NCBI RefSeq assembly: GCF_028473745.1
Contig: NZ_CP101137.1
Span: 7,137,501 to 7,201,500 of the forward strand
Reading direction: 5' to 3'
Source: Streptomyces sp. M92
GTDB lineage: Bacteria; Actinomycetota; Actinomycetes; Streptomycetales; Streptomycetaceae
DNA length: 64,000 bases
Position numbers and translations under genes: made by a program. The notes beneath the pieces are model-generated. The model was not told the DNA's origin, searched no databases, and saw only the letters and a list, made by a program, of their open reading frames with translations. Of the stretch, positions 16,768 to 25,280 are shown one piece after another (the first letter of the stretch is position 1; the number at the start of each line of letters is the position of its first letter).

Positions 16768-17160
16768 GTGATCGATTTCGTGCGGAACATCCGGCTCTGG
16801 TTCGCGCCCGAGGAGGTCCGGCAGGACGGCGGCACCCCCGACTACCGGTTCTCGCTCGCCAACGAACGCACTTTCCTGGCCTGGTTGCGCACCGCCCTCG
16901 CCCTCATCGGCGGCGGGTTCGCCGTCGACCAGTTCCTGCCCGACCTGCGCTGGGGCTGGCGCGTGGGTCTCGCCCTCGCCCTGCTCGCCGCCGGCGTCCT
17001 GTGCTCGCTGCGCGCCGTGAACCACTGGGTGCGCTGCGAACGCGCCATGCGCCGCGGCGAGGACCTCCCCGTCTCCCGCTTCCCGGCCCTCCTCAGCCTG
17101 GCCGTCGCCGTCGTCGCGGTCGCGATGGTCGTCGTGGTCCTCTTCGGCTGGGAAGGCTGA
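16768..17160 (+). CDS. DUF202/YidH family membrane protein
   Basis: A 130-residue protein with three predicted membrane segments. The DUF202 signature is clear: DYRFSLANERTFLAWLRTALALIGGGFAV (about residues 26-54). A second hydrophobic stretch follows (GLALALLAAGVLCSL) and a third at the C-terminus (LAVAVVAVAMVVVVLFG). It starts with GTG 16768. It is followed with a 2-bp gap by a second, shorter DUF202 gene, an arrangement seen in other bacteria where the two probably form a complex. Function is unknown. Confidence 0.92.
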   Translation: MIDFVRNIRLWFAPEEVRQDGGTPDYRFSLANERTFLAWLRTALALIGGGFAVDQFLPDLRWGWRVGLALALLAAGVLCSLRAVNHWVRCERAMRRGEDLPVSRFPALLSLAVAVVAVAMVVVVLFGWEG

Positions 17161-17162
17161 CC

Positions 17163-17474
17163 GTGAGCGTGGACCGCGACCCCGGTCTCCAGCCCGAACG
17201 CACCCGCCTCGCCTGGCGCCGCACCACCCTCTCCGGCACCGTCGTCGCCGTACTCGCCGCGAAGACCGCGCTGCACGGCGGCGTGACCCCCGTCTCGGTC
17301 GTAGCCACCGCCCTGTGCGCCGCCCTCTGGCTGGCCTTCCTGCGCATCGCCCACGCCCGCATCCGCACCCTCACCGCATCGCCCAGACCGCGCCCCCTGC
17401 CCCCGCCGCACGCCACGGCGGCAGCCCTGTGCACGCTGGCGCTCGCACTGTGCGGCGCACTCCTCGTCCTCTAG
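17163..17474 (+). CDS. Second DUF202 family membrane protein
   Basis: A 103-residue protein starting with GTG two bases after the stop of its partner. It carries the short DUF202 signature PGLQPERTRLAWRRTTLSGT and three hydrophobic segments (VVAVLAAKTALHG, VATALCAALWLAFLRI, AALCTLALALCGALLVL). The stop codon lies inside a 9-bp tandem repeat array that continues 50 bp downstream. It is likely co-translated and co-folded with the first DUF202 protein. Function is unknown. Confidence 0.88.
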   Translation: MSVDRDPGLQPERTRLAWRRTTLSGTVVAVLAAKTALHGGVTPVSVVATALCAALWLAFLRIAHARIRTLTASPRPRPLPPPHATAAALCTLALALCGALLVL

Positions 17475-17524
17475 TTCCTCCAGCTCCTCTAGTTCCTCTA
17501 GTTCCTCTAGTTCCTCTAGTTCCT
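17471..17524 (+). repeat. Six tandem 9-bp repeats, CTAGTTCCT
   Basis: Six head-to-tail units (the second reads CCAGCTCCT, the rest CTAGTTCCT) begin on the last codons of the second DUF202 gene; the first unit supplies its TAG stop. Because the unit is 9 bp, copy-number change would not alter the protein. It sits 70 bp ahead of the His-rich gene. Confidence 0.9.
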
Positions 17525-17591
17525 CCGGCCCGGGGTACCTGGACACCGACCACGAGCAGAATGTCCGGATATCAACCCTTAAGGTGAGTCC

Positions 17592-17888
17592 ATGACCACT
17601 CTCCACCAGGAACACACCGCACACGACCACGCCCACGGCCCGGACTGCGGGCACACCGAGGTCCCGCACGGCGACCACGTCGACTACGCCCACGACGGGC
17701 ACCTGCACCGCGCACACGGCGGCCACTGGGACGAGTGCGAGCCCGCCGGCCACACCGCGCACGGGAGCCACGAGCACCGGCACGGTGAGAACTGCGGGCA
17801 CGCGCGCGTGACCCACGGCGATCACGTCGACTACCTCCACGACGGCCACCGTCACGCCGCCCACGAGGGCCACTGGGACGACCACTAG
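17592..17888 (+). CDS. Histidine-rich duplicated protein, probable metal binder
   Basis: A 98-residue protein with 27 histidines (28%). It is a near-perfect internal duplication: residues about 18-47 and 67-96 share the pattern CGH..V.HGDHVDY.HDGH.H.AH.GHWD. Three cysteines (19, 49, 68) and many Asp/Glu add further metal ligands. There is no signal peptide and no membrane segment, so it should be cytoplasmic and bind several zinc, nickel or copper ions as a buffer or chaperone; this is inferred from composition. AGGTGAG precedes the ATG. A terminator follows at 17907. No Zur- or Nur-like box is evident upstream. Confidence 0.85.
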   Translation: MTTLHQEHTAHDHAHGPDCGHTEVPHGDHVDYAHDGHLHRAHGGHWDECEPAGHTAHGSHEHRHGENCGHARVTHGDHVDYLHDGHRHAAHEGHWDDH

Positions 17889-17906
17889 CGGCACCGGCGC
17901 TCGCGC

Positions 17907-17928
17907 ATCGGGGCCCCGTGGCCCCGAT
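17907..17928 (+). terminator. Terminator of the His-rich gene
   Basis: A perfect 9-bp stem ATCGGGGCC / GGCCCCGAT closes a CCGT loop, 18 bases after the stop codon. Confidence 0.7.
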
Positions 17929-17956
17929 CACGTTCCGCTCCCCCTCTGGACGCCAT

Positions 17957-17969
17957 ACCGACCGGTCGG
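17957..17969. promoter_or_regulatory. TetR-type operator ACCGACCGGTCGG
   Basis: CCGACCGGTCGG is a perfect 12-bp palindrome, 42 bp before the phosphotransferase start and in its likely promoter. Related sites stand before the SDR operon (23884) and the molybdopterin oxidoreductase (44640). Confidence 0.6.
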
Positions 17970-18011
17970 CATCATGAGTCGGGTACTGTCACCTGCCCGT
18001 AGGAGCGACGC

Positions 18012-19037
18012 ATGAGCCCCGACCACCCGCCCGGACTCGATCTCGACCGGTTGCGCGGCCTGCTCGATCGCGAGCGCCCCGGGCTGGTGACCGGCCCGCT
18101 GTCCGGCCGGCTGATCGAGGGCGGACGGTCGAACCTCACGTACGCGGTCACGGACGGTACCGCGCGCTGGGTCGTGAGACGACCCCCACTGGGTCATGTC
18201 CTGGCCACCGCCCACGACATGAAGCGCGAGCACCGCGTGATCAGCGCCCTGCACCCCACCGACGTACCGGTGCCCCGCCCGGTCCTGCTCTGCGAGGACG
18301 ATGAGGTCCTCGGAGCGCCGTTCTACGTCATGGAGTTCGTGGACGGCACCCCGTACCGCACCGCGGAACAGATCGCCCCGCTCGGCCCCGAGCGCACCCG
18401 GGCCGCCGTGCTGAACCTCGTCGACACGCTCGTCGGCCTGCACGCGGTGGACCCAGCCGGGGCGGGCCTCGCCGACTTCGGCCGCCCCGACGGCTTCCTG
18501 GACCGCCAGTTGCGCCGCTGGGCCAAGCAGCTGGACGCCTCCCGCAACCGCGACCTGGCCGGCATCGACGAACTGCACGCCACCCTCGGCCGGGAACTCC
18601 CCCGCTCCCCCGCCCCCACCGTCGTGCACGGCGACTACCGCCTCGACAACGTTCTGATCGGCGGGGAGAACGACGAGATCCGGGCGATCCTCGACTGGGA
18701 GATGTCCACCCTCGGCGACCCGCTCACCGACCTCGGCCTGCTGGCGATGTACAGCAGCCCGCTCGGCATGCCCGACTCCCCCGTCTCCACCACGGCGCAG
18801 GCCCCCGGCCACCCCGCCCCCGCCGAGCTGATCGAGCGGTACGCCGCGCGCTCGGGGCGCGACGTGTCCGCCGTCGCCTGGTACACGGCGTTCGCCTGGT
18901 TCAAGCTCGCCGTGATCCTGGAGGGCATCCACTACCGCTACACGCTGGGCCAGACGGTCGGCCGCGGCTTCGACCGCATCGGCGACCTCGTCCCCGTCTT
19001 CATCGAGCACGGCCTGACCACCCTTCAGGAGGGCTGA
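18012..19037 (+). CDS. APH-like phosphotransferase of acyl-CoA metabolism
   Basis: A 341-residue protein of the aminoglycoside phosphotransferase/choline kinase fold. Visible motifs are the nucleotide loop LIEGGRSNLTYAV, the Brenner motif VHGDYRLDNVLIGG with catalytic Asp and Asn, and ILDWEMSTLGDP with the DFG-equivalent Asp. This subgroup is regularly found next to acyl-CoA dehydrogenases (as in the ACAD10/11 N-terminal domain, which phosphorylates 4-hydroxyacyl-CoA). Here the acyl-CoA dehydrogenase follows 6 bp later, so a paired role in hydroxyacyl-CoA breakdown is likely. Drug resistance is not implied. Confidence 0.9.
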   Translation: MSPDHPPGLDLDRLRGLLDRERPGLVTGPLSGRLIEGGRSNLTYAVTDGTARWVVRRPPLGHVLATAHDMKREHRVISALHPTDVPVPRPVLLCEDDEVLGAPFYVMEFVDGTPYRTAEQIAPLGPERTRAAVLNLVDTLVGLHAVDPAGAGLADFGRPDGFLDRQLRRWAKQLDASRNRDLAGIDELHATLGRELPRSPAPTVVHGDYRLDNVLIGGENDEIRAILDWEMSTLGDPLTDLGLLAMYSSPLGMPDSPVSTTAQAPGHPAPAELIERYAARSGRDVSAVAWYTAFAWFKLAVILEGIHYRYTLGQTVGRGFDRIGDLVPVFIEHGLTTLQEG

Positions 19038-19043
19038 CCCGCC

Positions 19044-20258
<1,215 letters not shown>

Positions 20259-20379
20259 GCTGCACTCCCCACAGCAGGGGCGCCGTGCGGGGGACACTGA
20301 AGCCTGTGTTCCCCGTCCGTGTGCCGGCCTGGCACCTCCGGCCGGGGTCCCGGGGGTGGTCCCCCGGGGGATGCGGTAC

Positions 20380-20757
20380 CGCCGCGGTCCGCCGCGAGCT
20401 GATCGTGCAGTCGGCGCTCAGCACCTCCGTCCGCAACCTGGAACGAGAGCTGGGCGCCGACCTGTTCGACCCGTACGGGCCGCCGAGGCGTCCTCACCGA
20501 GGCCGGCCGGGCCCTGCTACCGCGGGCCGGCGCGCAGGAGGCCCAGATCGGGCTGCTGGTCGACCTGGTGCGGGCCGGGATCGGTGTGGCGTTCGTGCCG
20601 CGCCGGATCGGTGAGCGGGCCGGGGTGCCGTGCGTGGAGATCCGGCAGCCGGAGCCGGGCCGGACCGTCGTCCTGGCCGGGCGCGGGCCGCGGCCGCGCA
20701 ACCCCGCGGCGGCGGCCCTCGCCGATCACCTCACGGGACGCCCCACGGGTCCCTCAC
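20380..20757 (+). pseudogene. LysR-family regulator remnant
   Basis: Pieces of a LysR regulator lie in two frames. The recognition-helix segment QSALSTSVRNLERELGADLF is readable at about 20408-20467. Then after a frame change, VLTEAGRALLPRA is read from 20490, joined directly to LVDLVRAGIGVAFVPRRIGE and a C-terminal fragment ending LADHL. The central effector domain is missing (about 150 residues), and the region before QSAL is scrambled. The last bases overlap the 3' end of the TetR gene on the opposite strand. There is one frameshift plus a large deletion, so it is not functional. Confidence 0.8.
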
Positions 20758-21356
20758 GGGCGCAGCGCCCGCAGCAGCAGGTCGGCCAGGTGGTCGGCGA
20801 CCTCCTGCGGGCTGAGCGGGCCGTCGGGGCGGTACCAGGTGGACAGGTGGTGCACGGAGCCGAAGTGGTAGTCCACCACCAGGTCGGCCGGGGTCTCCTT
20901 GGTGAAGACACCGGCCCGCTGGCCCTCCTCGATGAGCGCGCGGAAGCGTTCGTGGTAGCGCCGGCGCTCGGCGCGCACCTGCTTGTTCTTCTCCGGGCTC
21001 AGCTGGTGCATGGAGCGGAAGAAGATCGACGCGTCGTCTAGGTTGTCGATGGTGGTGACGACGACGTCGGCCGCCGCCTCGCGCACCCGCTTCTCGACCG
21101 GCTCGTCGGAGTCCGCGTAGGCGTCCAGGCGTTCCTGCTGGAGGCGCAGCACGCGCGCGTAGACCTCGTGCAGGAGGTCGTCCTTGGAGCCGAAGTAGTG
21201 GTAGAGGGCGCCCTTGGTGACACCGGCCGCCTCCACGATCTCCTGGACCGAGGTGCGGTCGTAGCCCTGCTCCGCGAAGAGCCGGGTGGCGGCGGCCAGG
21301 AGCCGCTGCGGCACCGGAGTGCCGTCCCCGTCCGTGGTCCTGGGCACTGCCGTCAC
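20754..21356 (-). CDS. TetR family regulator of the acyl-CoA operon
   Basis: A 200-residue regulator with an N-terminal helix-turn-helix (RLFAEQGYDRTSVQEIVEAA, then GVTKGALYHYFGSKDDLLHE) and a KstR2/FadR-like C-terminal domain (SVHHLSTWYRPDGPLSPQEVA). It starts with GTG at 21356, 13 bp after the stop of the acyl-CoA synthetase, so SDR, synthetase and TetR form a three-gene operon. Operators of the form TACCGACYGGT before this operon and before the APH-ACAD operon are its likely targets. The ligand is probably an acyl-CoA, by family and context. Confidence 0.9.
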   Translation of the reverse strand: MTAVPRTTDGDGTPVPQRLLAAATRLFAEQGYDRTSVQEIVEAAGVTKGALYHYFGSKDDLLHEVYARVLRLQQERLDAYADSDEPVEKRVREAAADVVVTTIDNLDDASIFFRSMHQLSPEKNKQVRAERRRYHERFRALIEEGQRAGVFTKETPADLVVDYHFGSVHHLSTWYRPDGPLSPQEVADHLADLLLRALRP

Positions 21357-21369
21357 CTGCCTTTCCTGT

Positions 21370-23061
21370 TCAGCGGCCGTTCAGCGGCCGTTCCTGTTCG
21401 TCCTGTCGGGTACGGGAACGCAGTTCCCGACGGAGGATCTTCCCACTCGCCGTCTTCGGCAGTTCGGGCAGGATCTCCACCTGACGCGGGTATTTGTAGG
21501 CGGCCAGTCTCTCCTCGCAGTACGCGGTGAGGGCGTCCGGGTCCGTGTCGGCGCCCGGACGGAGGCTGATGTACGCCTTGACGGTCTCCCCGCGGTACCC
21601 GTCGGGCACCCCGACGACCGCCGCCTCGCGCACGGCCGGGTGGGTGTAGAGGACGTCCTCGACCTCGCGGGGCCAGACCTTGAAGCCGGAGGCGTTGATC
21701 ATGTCCTTCTTGCGGTCGACGACGTAGAGCCACCCCCGGTCGTCCATGAAGCCGATGTCCCCGGTGCGCAGCTCGCCGCCGGGGAAGGTCTCGGCGGTGG
21801 CGCCGGGGCGGCGCCAGTAGCCGGGGACGACCTGCGGGCCGCCGACGACGATCTCGCCCTGCTCCCCGAAGGGCACCTCCGCGCCCTGGTCGTCGACGAC
21901 GCGGACGACCGTGTCGGGGCCGGGCACGCCGACGGCGAGGGTCCCGGAGACCGGGTCGACGGGCGCCTCCAGGTGCGGCGGGACCGAGGCGCAGGGCGCC
22001 GTGCACTCGGTGAGTCCGTAGCCGTTGCGGATGTACGGCCCGAAACCCGCGCGGAACTTCTCCACCAGGGCGGGCGGCAGCGGGGCACCGCCCGAGGAGA
22101 TGTTCGCGAAGGAGGCGAAGTGCTCGCGGGTGACGGACGGGTGGGCGGCCAGCGCCATGAAGGCGGTGGACGGGCCGACCGTGTAGTGCGGCCGGTGCTC
22201 GGCGAACGCGTCCAGCACCACGCCGGCCTCGAAGCGGTACGCCAGGACGAGCGTGCCCGCGCTGTTCAGGCAGGCGCCCAGCTCGCAGACCATGCCGGTG
22301 ATGTGGAAGAGCGGCGCCAGCGCGAAGTAGACCGGTGCCTCGGGCAGGCCGAGGCCGGTGCGCTGGCGTTCGGCGTTGTACATGATGTTGCGGTGCGTGT
22401 TGGTGGCGCCCTTGGGGGTGCCGCTGGTGCCGGAGGTGTAGCTGATGAGGGCGGTGTCGCCCGGCTCCGGGTCGCGTCCGGCCGGGGCCTCGTGCCCGGC
22501 ACGGGCCGCCTCGGTGAGGTCGTCGGCGTCGGGGGCGGCCGGCAGCCGCTCGAAGGTGAGCACGCGCGCGTCCCGGCGGCTCTGGAAGTCCAGCTCGCAC
22601 CCGGTGAGCACGATCCGCACCGGCGACTCGGCCGCCGTGTCGCGCAGGTACGACTCCCAGGCCCGGTCGGAGCAGATGAGCGCGGCGACCTCGCCGTCCC
22701 GCAGGACGTGGCCGACCTCCCCCGCCTTGTACATCGGGTTGACCGGCACGACCACCGCGCCCGCCTTCCAGGCCCCCAGCACCGCGAGCACGAAGTGCGG
22801 CGAGTTCTGCAGCAGGACCGCCACCCGGTCCCCGCGCTCCAGTCCCCGCGCGGCGAGGTGCCCGGCGACGGAGTCGCTCAGTCCGTCCACCTCGCGGTAG
22901 GTGAGGCGGCCGTCGAAGTAGGCGAGGAAGGCGCGGTCGGGTGCCTCGGCGGCGGCCCGGCGCAGGGCGTGCACCAGGGAGGCGTCGGGGTCGAGGGGCG
23001 CCTTCTGGGCGTCGGTCAGCAGCTCCAGCCAGGGCTTGGCCGCGTAGGGGGAGCCGGTCAT
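21370..23061 (-). CDS. Acyl-CoA synthetase (AMP-forming)
   Basis: A 563-residue ANL-superfamily enzyme activating a carboxylic acid to its CoA thioester. The P-loop is YTSGTSGTPKGATNTH; later motifs are NGYGLTECTAP, LRTGDIGFMDDRGWLYVVDRKKDMI and the C-terminal catalytic Lys in PKTASGKILRREL. The start ATG overlaps the stop of the SDR gene (ATGA), so the two are translationally coupled. The last codons contain a direct duplication of CGGCCGCTGAA, the second copy giving the stop. It is a probable medium/long-chain or branched fatty acid substrate class; chain length cannot be told. Confidence 0.94.
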   Translation of the reverse strand: MTGSPYAAKPWLELLTDAQKAPLDPDASLVHALRRAAAEAPDRAFLAYFDGRLTYREVDGLSDSVAGHLAARGLERGDRVAVLLQNSPHFVLAVLGAWKAGAVVVPVNPMYKAGEVGHVLRDGEVAALICSDRAWESYLRDTAAESPVRIVLTGCELDFQSRRDARVLTFERLPAAPDADDLTEAARAGHEAPAGRDPEPGDTALISYTSGTSGTPKGATNTHRNIMYNAERQRTGLGLPEAPVYFALAPLFHITGMVCELGACLNSAGTLVLAYRFEAGVVLDAFAEHRPHYTVGPSTAFMALAAHPSVTREHFASFANISSGGAPLPPALVEKFRAGFGPYIRNGYGLTECTAPCASVPPHLEAPVDPVSGTLAVGVPGPDTVVRVVDDQGAEVPFGEQGEIVVGGPQVVPGYWRRPGATAETFPGGELRTGDIGFMDDRGWLYVVDRKKDMINASGFKVWPREVEDVLYTHPAVREAAVVGVPDGYRGETVKAYISLRPGADTDPDALTAYCEERLAAYKYPRQVEILPELPKTASGKILRRELRSRTRQDEQERPLNGR

Positions 23062-23828
23062 CGGGCCGTCGCCTCCTCCCACTGCCGCTGGAGCCGGTTC
23101 ATGCCGTGCAGCCAGCGGTCGGGCTCGGCGGCGCGGGCCCGGTAGTACTCGGCGACCTCGGGGTGCGGAAGGATCAGGAAGCGGTCCTCCTCGATGCCCT
23201 TGAAGAGGGCGTCCGCGACGTCCCGGGGTTCGATCGCGGTGGGCTTCAGGACCAGTTCGCCCGCGCTGCCGCTCGCGGTGAGCATGTCGGTGCGCACGCC
23301 CTGCGGGCAGATGGCGTGCACCTTGACCCCGCGGTGGCGGTACGTCAGGGACAGCCACTCGGCGAAGGCGTAGGCGCCGTGCTTGGTGACGCTGTAGGGG
23401 GCGGCGCCGATCATGGTGAGCAGGCCGGCGGCGGAGACGGTGGAGACGAAGCGGCCGCTGCCGCGCTCCAGCCAGTCGGGGATCAGTTCGTGGGCCGCGC
23501 GGACGTGGGCCATGACGTTGACGTCCCAGGCGAGCGCCCAGACCGCCTCGTCCGCCGCCTGTGACCCCCCGGAGCCGACGCCCGCGTTGGCGCAGTACAC
23601 GTCGACGGTGCCGCCCAGCGCCTCGCGGGCCTCACCGATGACCGCGGAGGCGTCGCCCGGGACCGCGATGCCGCCGATCTCGTCGGCGACGGCCTTCGCC
23701 CGGCCCGCGTCCAGGTCGTTGACGACGACGCGCGCCCCCTCGGCGGCGAAGCGGCGGGCCAGGGCGGCGCCTATGCCGCCTCCCGCTCCGGTGACCACGA
23801 CTGAGGCATCCTGCACGGCTTCCACCAT
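23058..23828 (-). CDS. Short-chain dehydrogenase/reductase
   Basis: A 256-residue classical SDR. The cofactor site is VVVTGAGGGIGAALARRFA, the structural motif is CANAGVG, and the catalytic triad lies in STVSAAGLLTMIGAAPYSVTK (Ser, Tyr-X3-Lys). The start is ATG 23828 (MVEAVQDASV); a longer frame exists but crosses the promoter. It is the first gene of the operon with acyl-CoA synthetase and TetR. It is likely a 3-hydroxyacyl-CoA or related alcohol dehydrogenase. Confidence 0.92.
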   Translation of the reverse strand: MVEAVQDASVVVTGAGGGIGAALARRFAAEGARVVVNDLDAGRAKAVADEIGGIAVPGDASAVIGEAREALGGTVDVYCANAGVGSGGSQAADEAVWALAWDVNVMAHVRAAHELIPDWLERGSGRFVSTVSAAGLLTMIGAAPYSVTKHGAYAFAEWLSLTYRHRGVKVHAICPQGVRTDMLTASGSAGELVLKPTAIEPRDVADALFKGIEEDRFLILPHPEVAEYYRARAAEPDRWLHGMNRLQRQWEEATAR

Positions 23829-23883
23829 CGGTCTCCTTCGACACGGCTGCGGCGCCACCTGCGTGGGCCCGGTGCAGCGTCAG

Positions 23884-23898
23884 ACTAACCAGTCGGTA
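23884..23898. promoter_or_regulatory. TetR-type operator half-palindrome TACCGACTGGTTAGT
   Basis: On the minus strand TACCGACTGGTTAGT lies about 60 bp before the SDR start. It shares TACCGACYGGT with the sites at 17957 and 44640. It is probably bound by the TetR encoded at the end of this operon. Confidence 0.5.
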
Positions 23899-24003
23899 TG
23901 TACGACGGAAGGGGCGAAACGCGGTCTACTCCATTCCGTACGGCCGGGAGTGCGGGTTAGCGTGCGTCCGCATGACACCCGCCGCGATCACGGAGGTCAC
24001 CGC

Positions 24004-25269
24004 ATGACGCTGTCCAGACGGTCCCTGCTCGCCACCACGGCCGCGGTCGCGGCCGGCACCGCGGCCACCACGGCCGCCGCGACCGGCACGGCACAGGCGG
24101 CGCCGGAGGGCCACGGCGGCCGCCGGCTGCGCACCGGCTTCGAGCGCCTCGCCGACGACGGCTACGCCCCGCTCGACGGGCAGCGGGTCGGCGTCGTGAC
24201 CAACCCCACCGGCATCACCAGGGACGTACGCCACATCGTCGACGTCATGCACGCCGACGACCGCGTGGACCTGATCGCCGTCTTCGGCCCCGAGCACGGT
24301 TTCCGGGGCACCGCACAGGCGGGCGGGTCCGAAGGGCGGTACGACGACCCGGCGACCGGGCTGCCGGTCTACGACACGTACCTGAAGAGCGGACAGCCGC
24401 TCGCGGACATCTTCACGGCGTCCGGCGTGGACACCGTCGTCTTCGACATCCAGGACGTGGGCGCGCGCTTCTACACGTACATCTGGACGCTGTTCGACTG
24501 CATGGAGGCGGCCCGGCTCGCGGGCAAGCGGTTCGTGGTCCTGGACCGGCCGAACCCGGTGACCGGGCGGGCGGCCCTCGGACCCGTCCTGCACGAGGAG
24601 TTCGCCACCTTCGTCGGCCGCAAGCCCATCGCGCAGGCGCACGGCATGACGGTCGCCGAGCTGGCCCGGCTCTTCAACGGCGAGTTCCTCCGGTCGCCGG
24701 TGCCGCTGGAGACGGTGACGATGTCCGGCTGGAAGCGCTCGGAGTTCTACGACGCCTCCGGGCTGCCCTGGGTGCCGCCGAGCCCGAACATGCCGACGCC
24801 GGAGTGCGCGCTGGTGTACTCGGGGACCTGCCTGTTCGAGGGCACGAACCTGTCGGAGGGGCGCGGCACCACCCGCCCCTTCGAACTGCTCGGCGCGGAG
24901 GGGCTCGACGGGAGCTGGGCCGCCGCCGCGAACGAGCTCGGCCTGCCCGGTGTGCGCCTCCGGGAGGCGTACTTCGCGCCCACCTTCTCCAAGTTCCAGG
25001 GGAAGACCGTCGGCGGCGTGCAGCTGCACGTGCACGACCGGGCCGCCTTCGACCCGGTGCGCACCGGGATCGCACTCCTGGTGACCGCCAGGCGGAGCTG
25101 GGACGGCTTCGCCTGGCGGCCGGACAACTGGATCGACAAGCTCACCGGCTCCACCCAGGTGCGCACGATGATCGACGCGGGGGCGGACACCGACGAGGTG
25201 GTGGGCGGCTGGGAGCGGGAACTGGCGGCGTTCCGCAGGACGCGCCGCCAGTACCTGCTCTACAAGTAG
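24004..25269 (+). CDS. Secreted DUF1343 / NamZ-like exo-N-acetylmuramidase
   Basis: A 421-residue exported protein. Residues 1-35 form a Tat-type signal (LSRRSLLATTAAVAAGTAAT to QAAP). The rest matches DUF1343, now known from NamZ (glycoside hydrolase GH171), which removes N-acetylmuramic acid from the non-reducing end of peptidoglycan fragments. Conserved stretches include RVGVVTNPTGITRD, AVFGPEHGFRGTAQAG, DIQDVGARFYTYIWTL and PSPNMPTPECALVYSGTCLFEGTNLSEGRGTT. It probably acts on wall turnover products outside the membrane. It ends 12 bp from the convergent penicillin acylase gene. Confidence 0.92.
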   Translation: MTLSRRSLLATTAAVAAGTAATTAAATGTAQAAPEGHGGRRLRTGFERLADDGYAPLDGQRVGVVTNPTGITRDVRHIVDVMHADDRVDLIAVFGPEHGFRGTAQAGGSEGRYDDPATGLPVYDTYLKSGQPLADIFTASGVDTVVFDIQDVGARFYTYIWTLFDCMEAARLAGKRFVVLDRPNPVTGRAALGPVLHEEFATFVGRKPIAQAHGMTVAELARLFNGEFLRSPVPLETVTMSGWKRSEFYDASGLPWVPPSPNMPTPECALVYSGTCLFEGTNLSEGRGTTRPFELLGAEGLDGSWAAAANELGLPGVRLREAYFAPTFSKFQGKTVGGVQLHVHDRAAFDPVRTGIALLVTARRSWDGFAWRPDNWIDKLTGSTQVRTMIDAGADTDEVVGGWERELAAFRRTRRQYLLYK

Positions 25270-25280
25270 GCGTACCGCCC

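Noticed and set aside
17530..17591. A Zur-type box before the His-rich gene
   Set aside because: No TGAAAATGATTTTCA-like palindrome is present.
16842..17894. An antisense frame with an EELEELEELEE run
   Set aside because: The run is the reverse complement of the CTAGTTCCT tandem repeat and not a real coiled coil.
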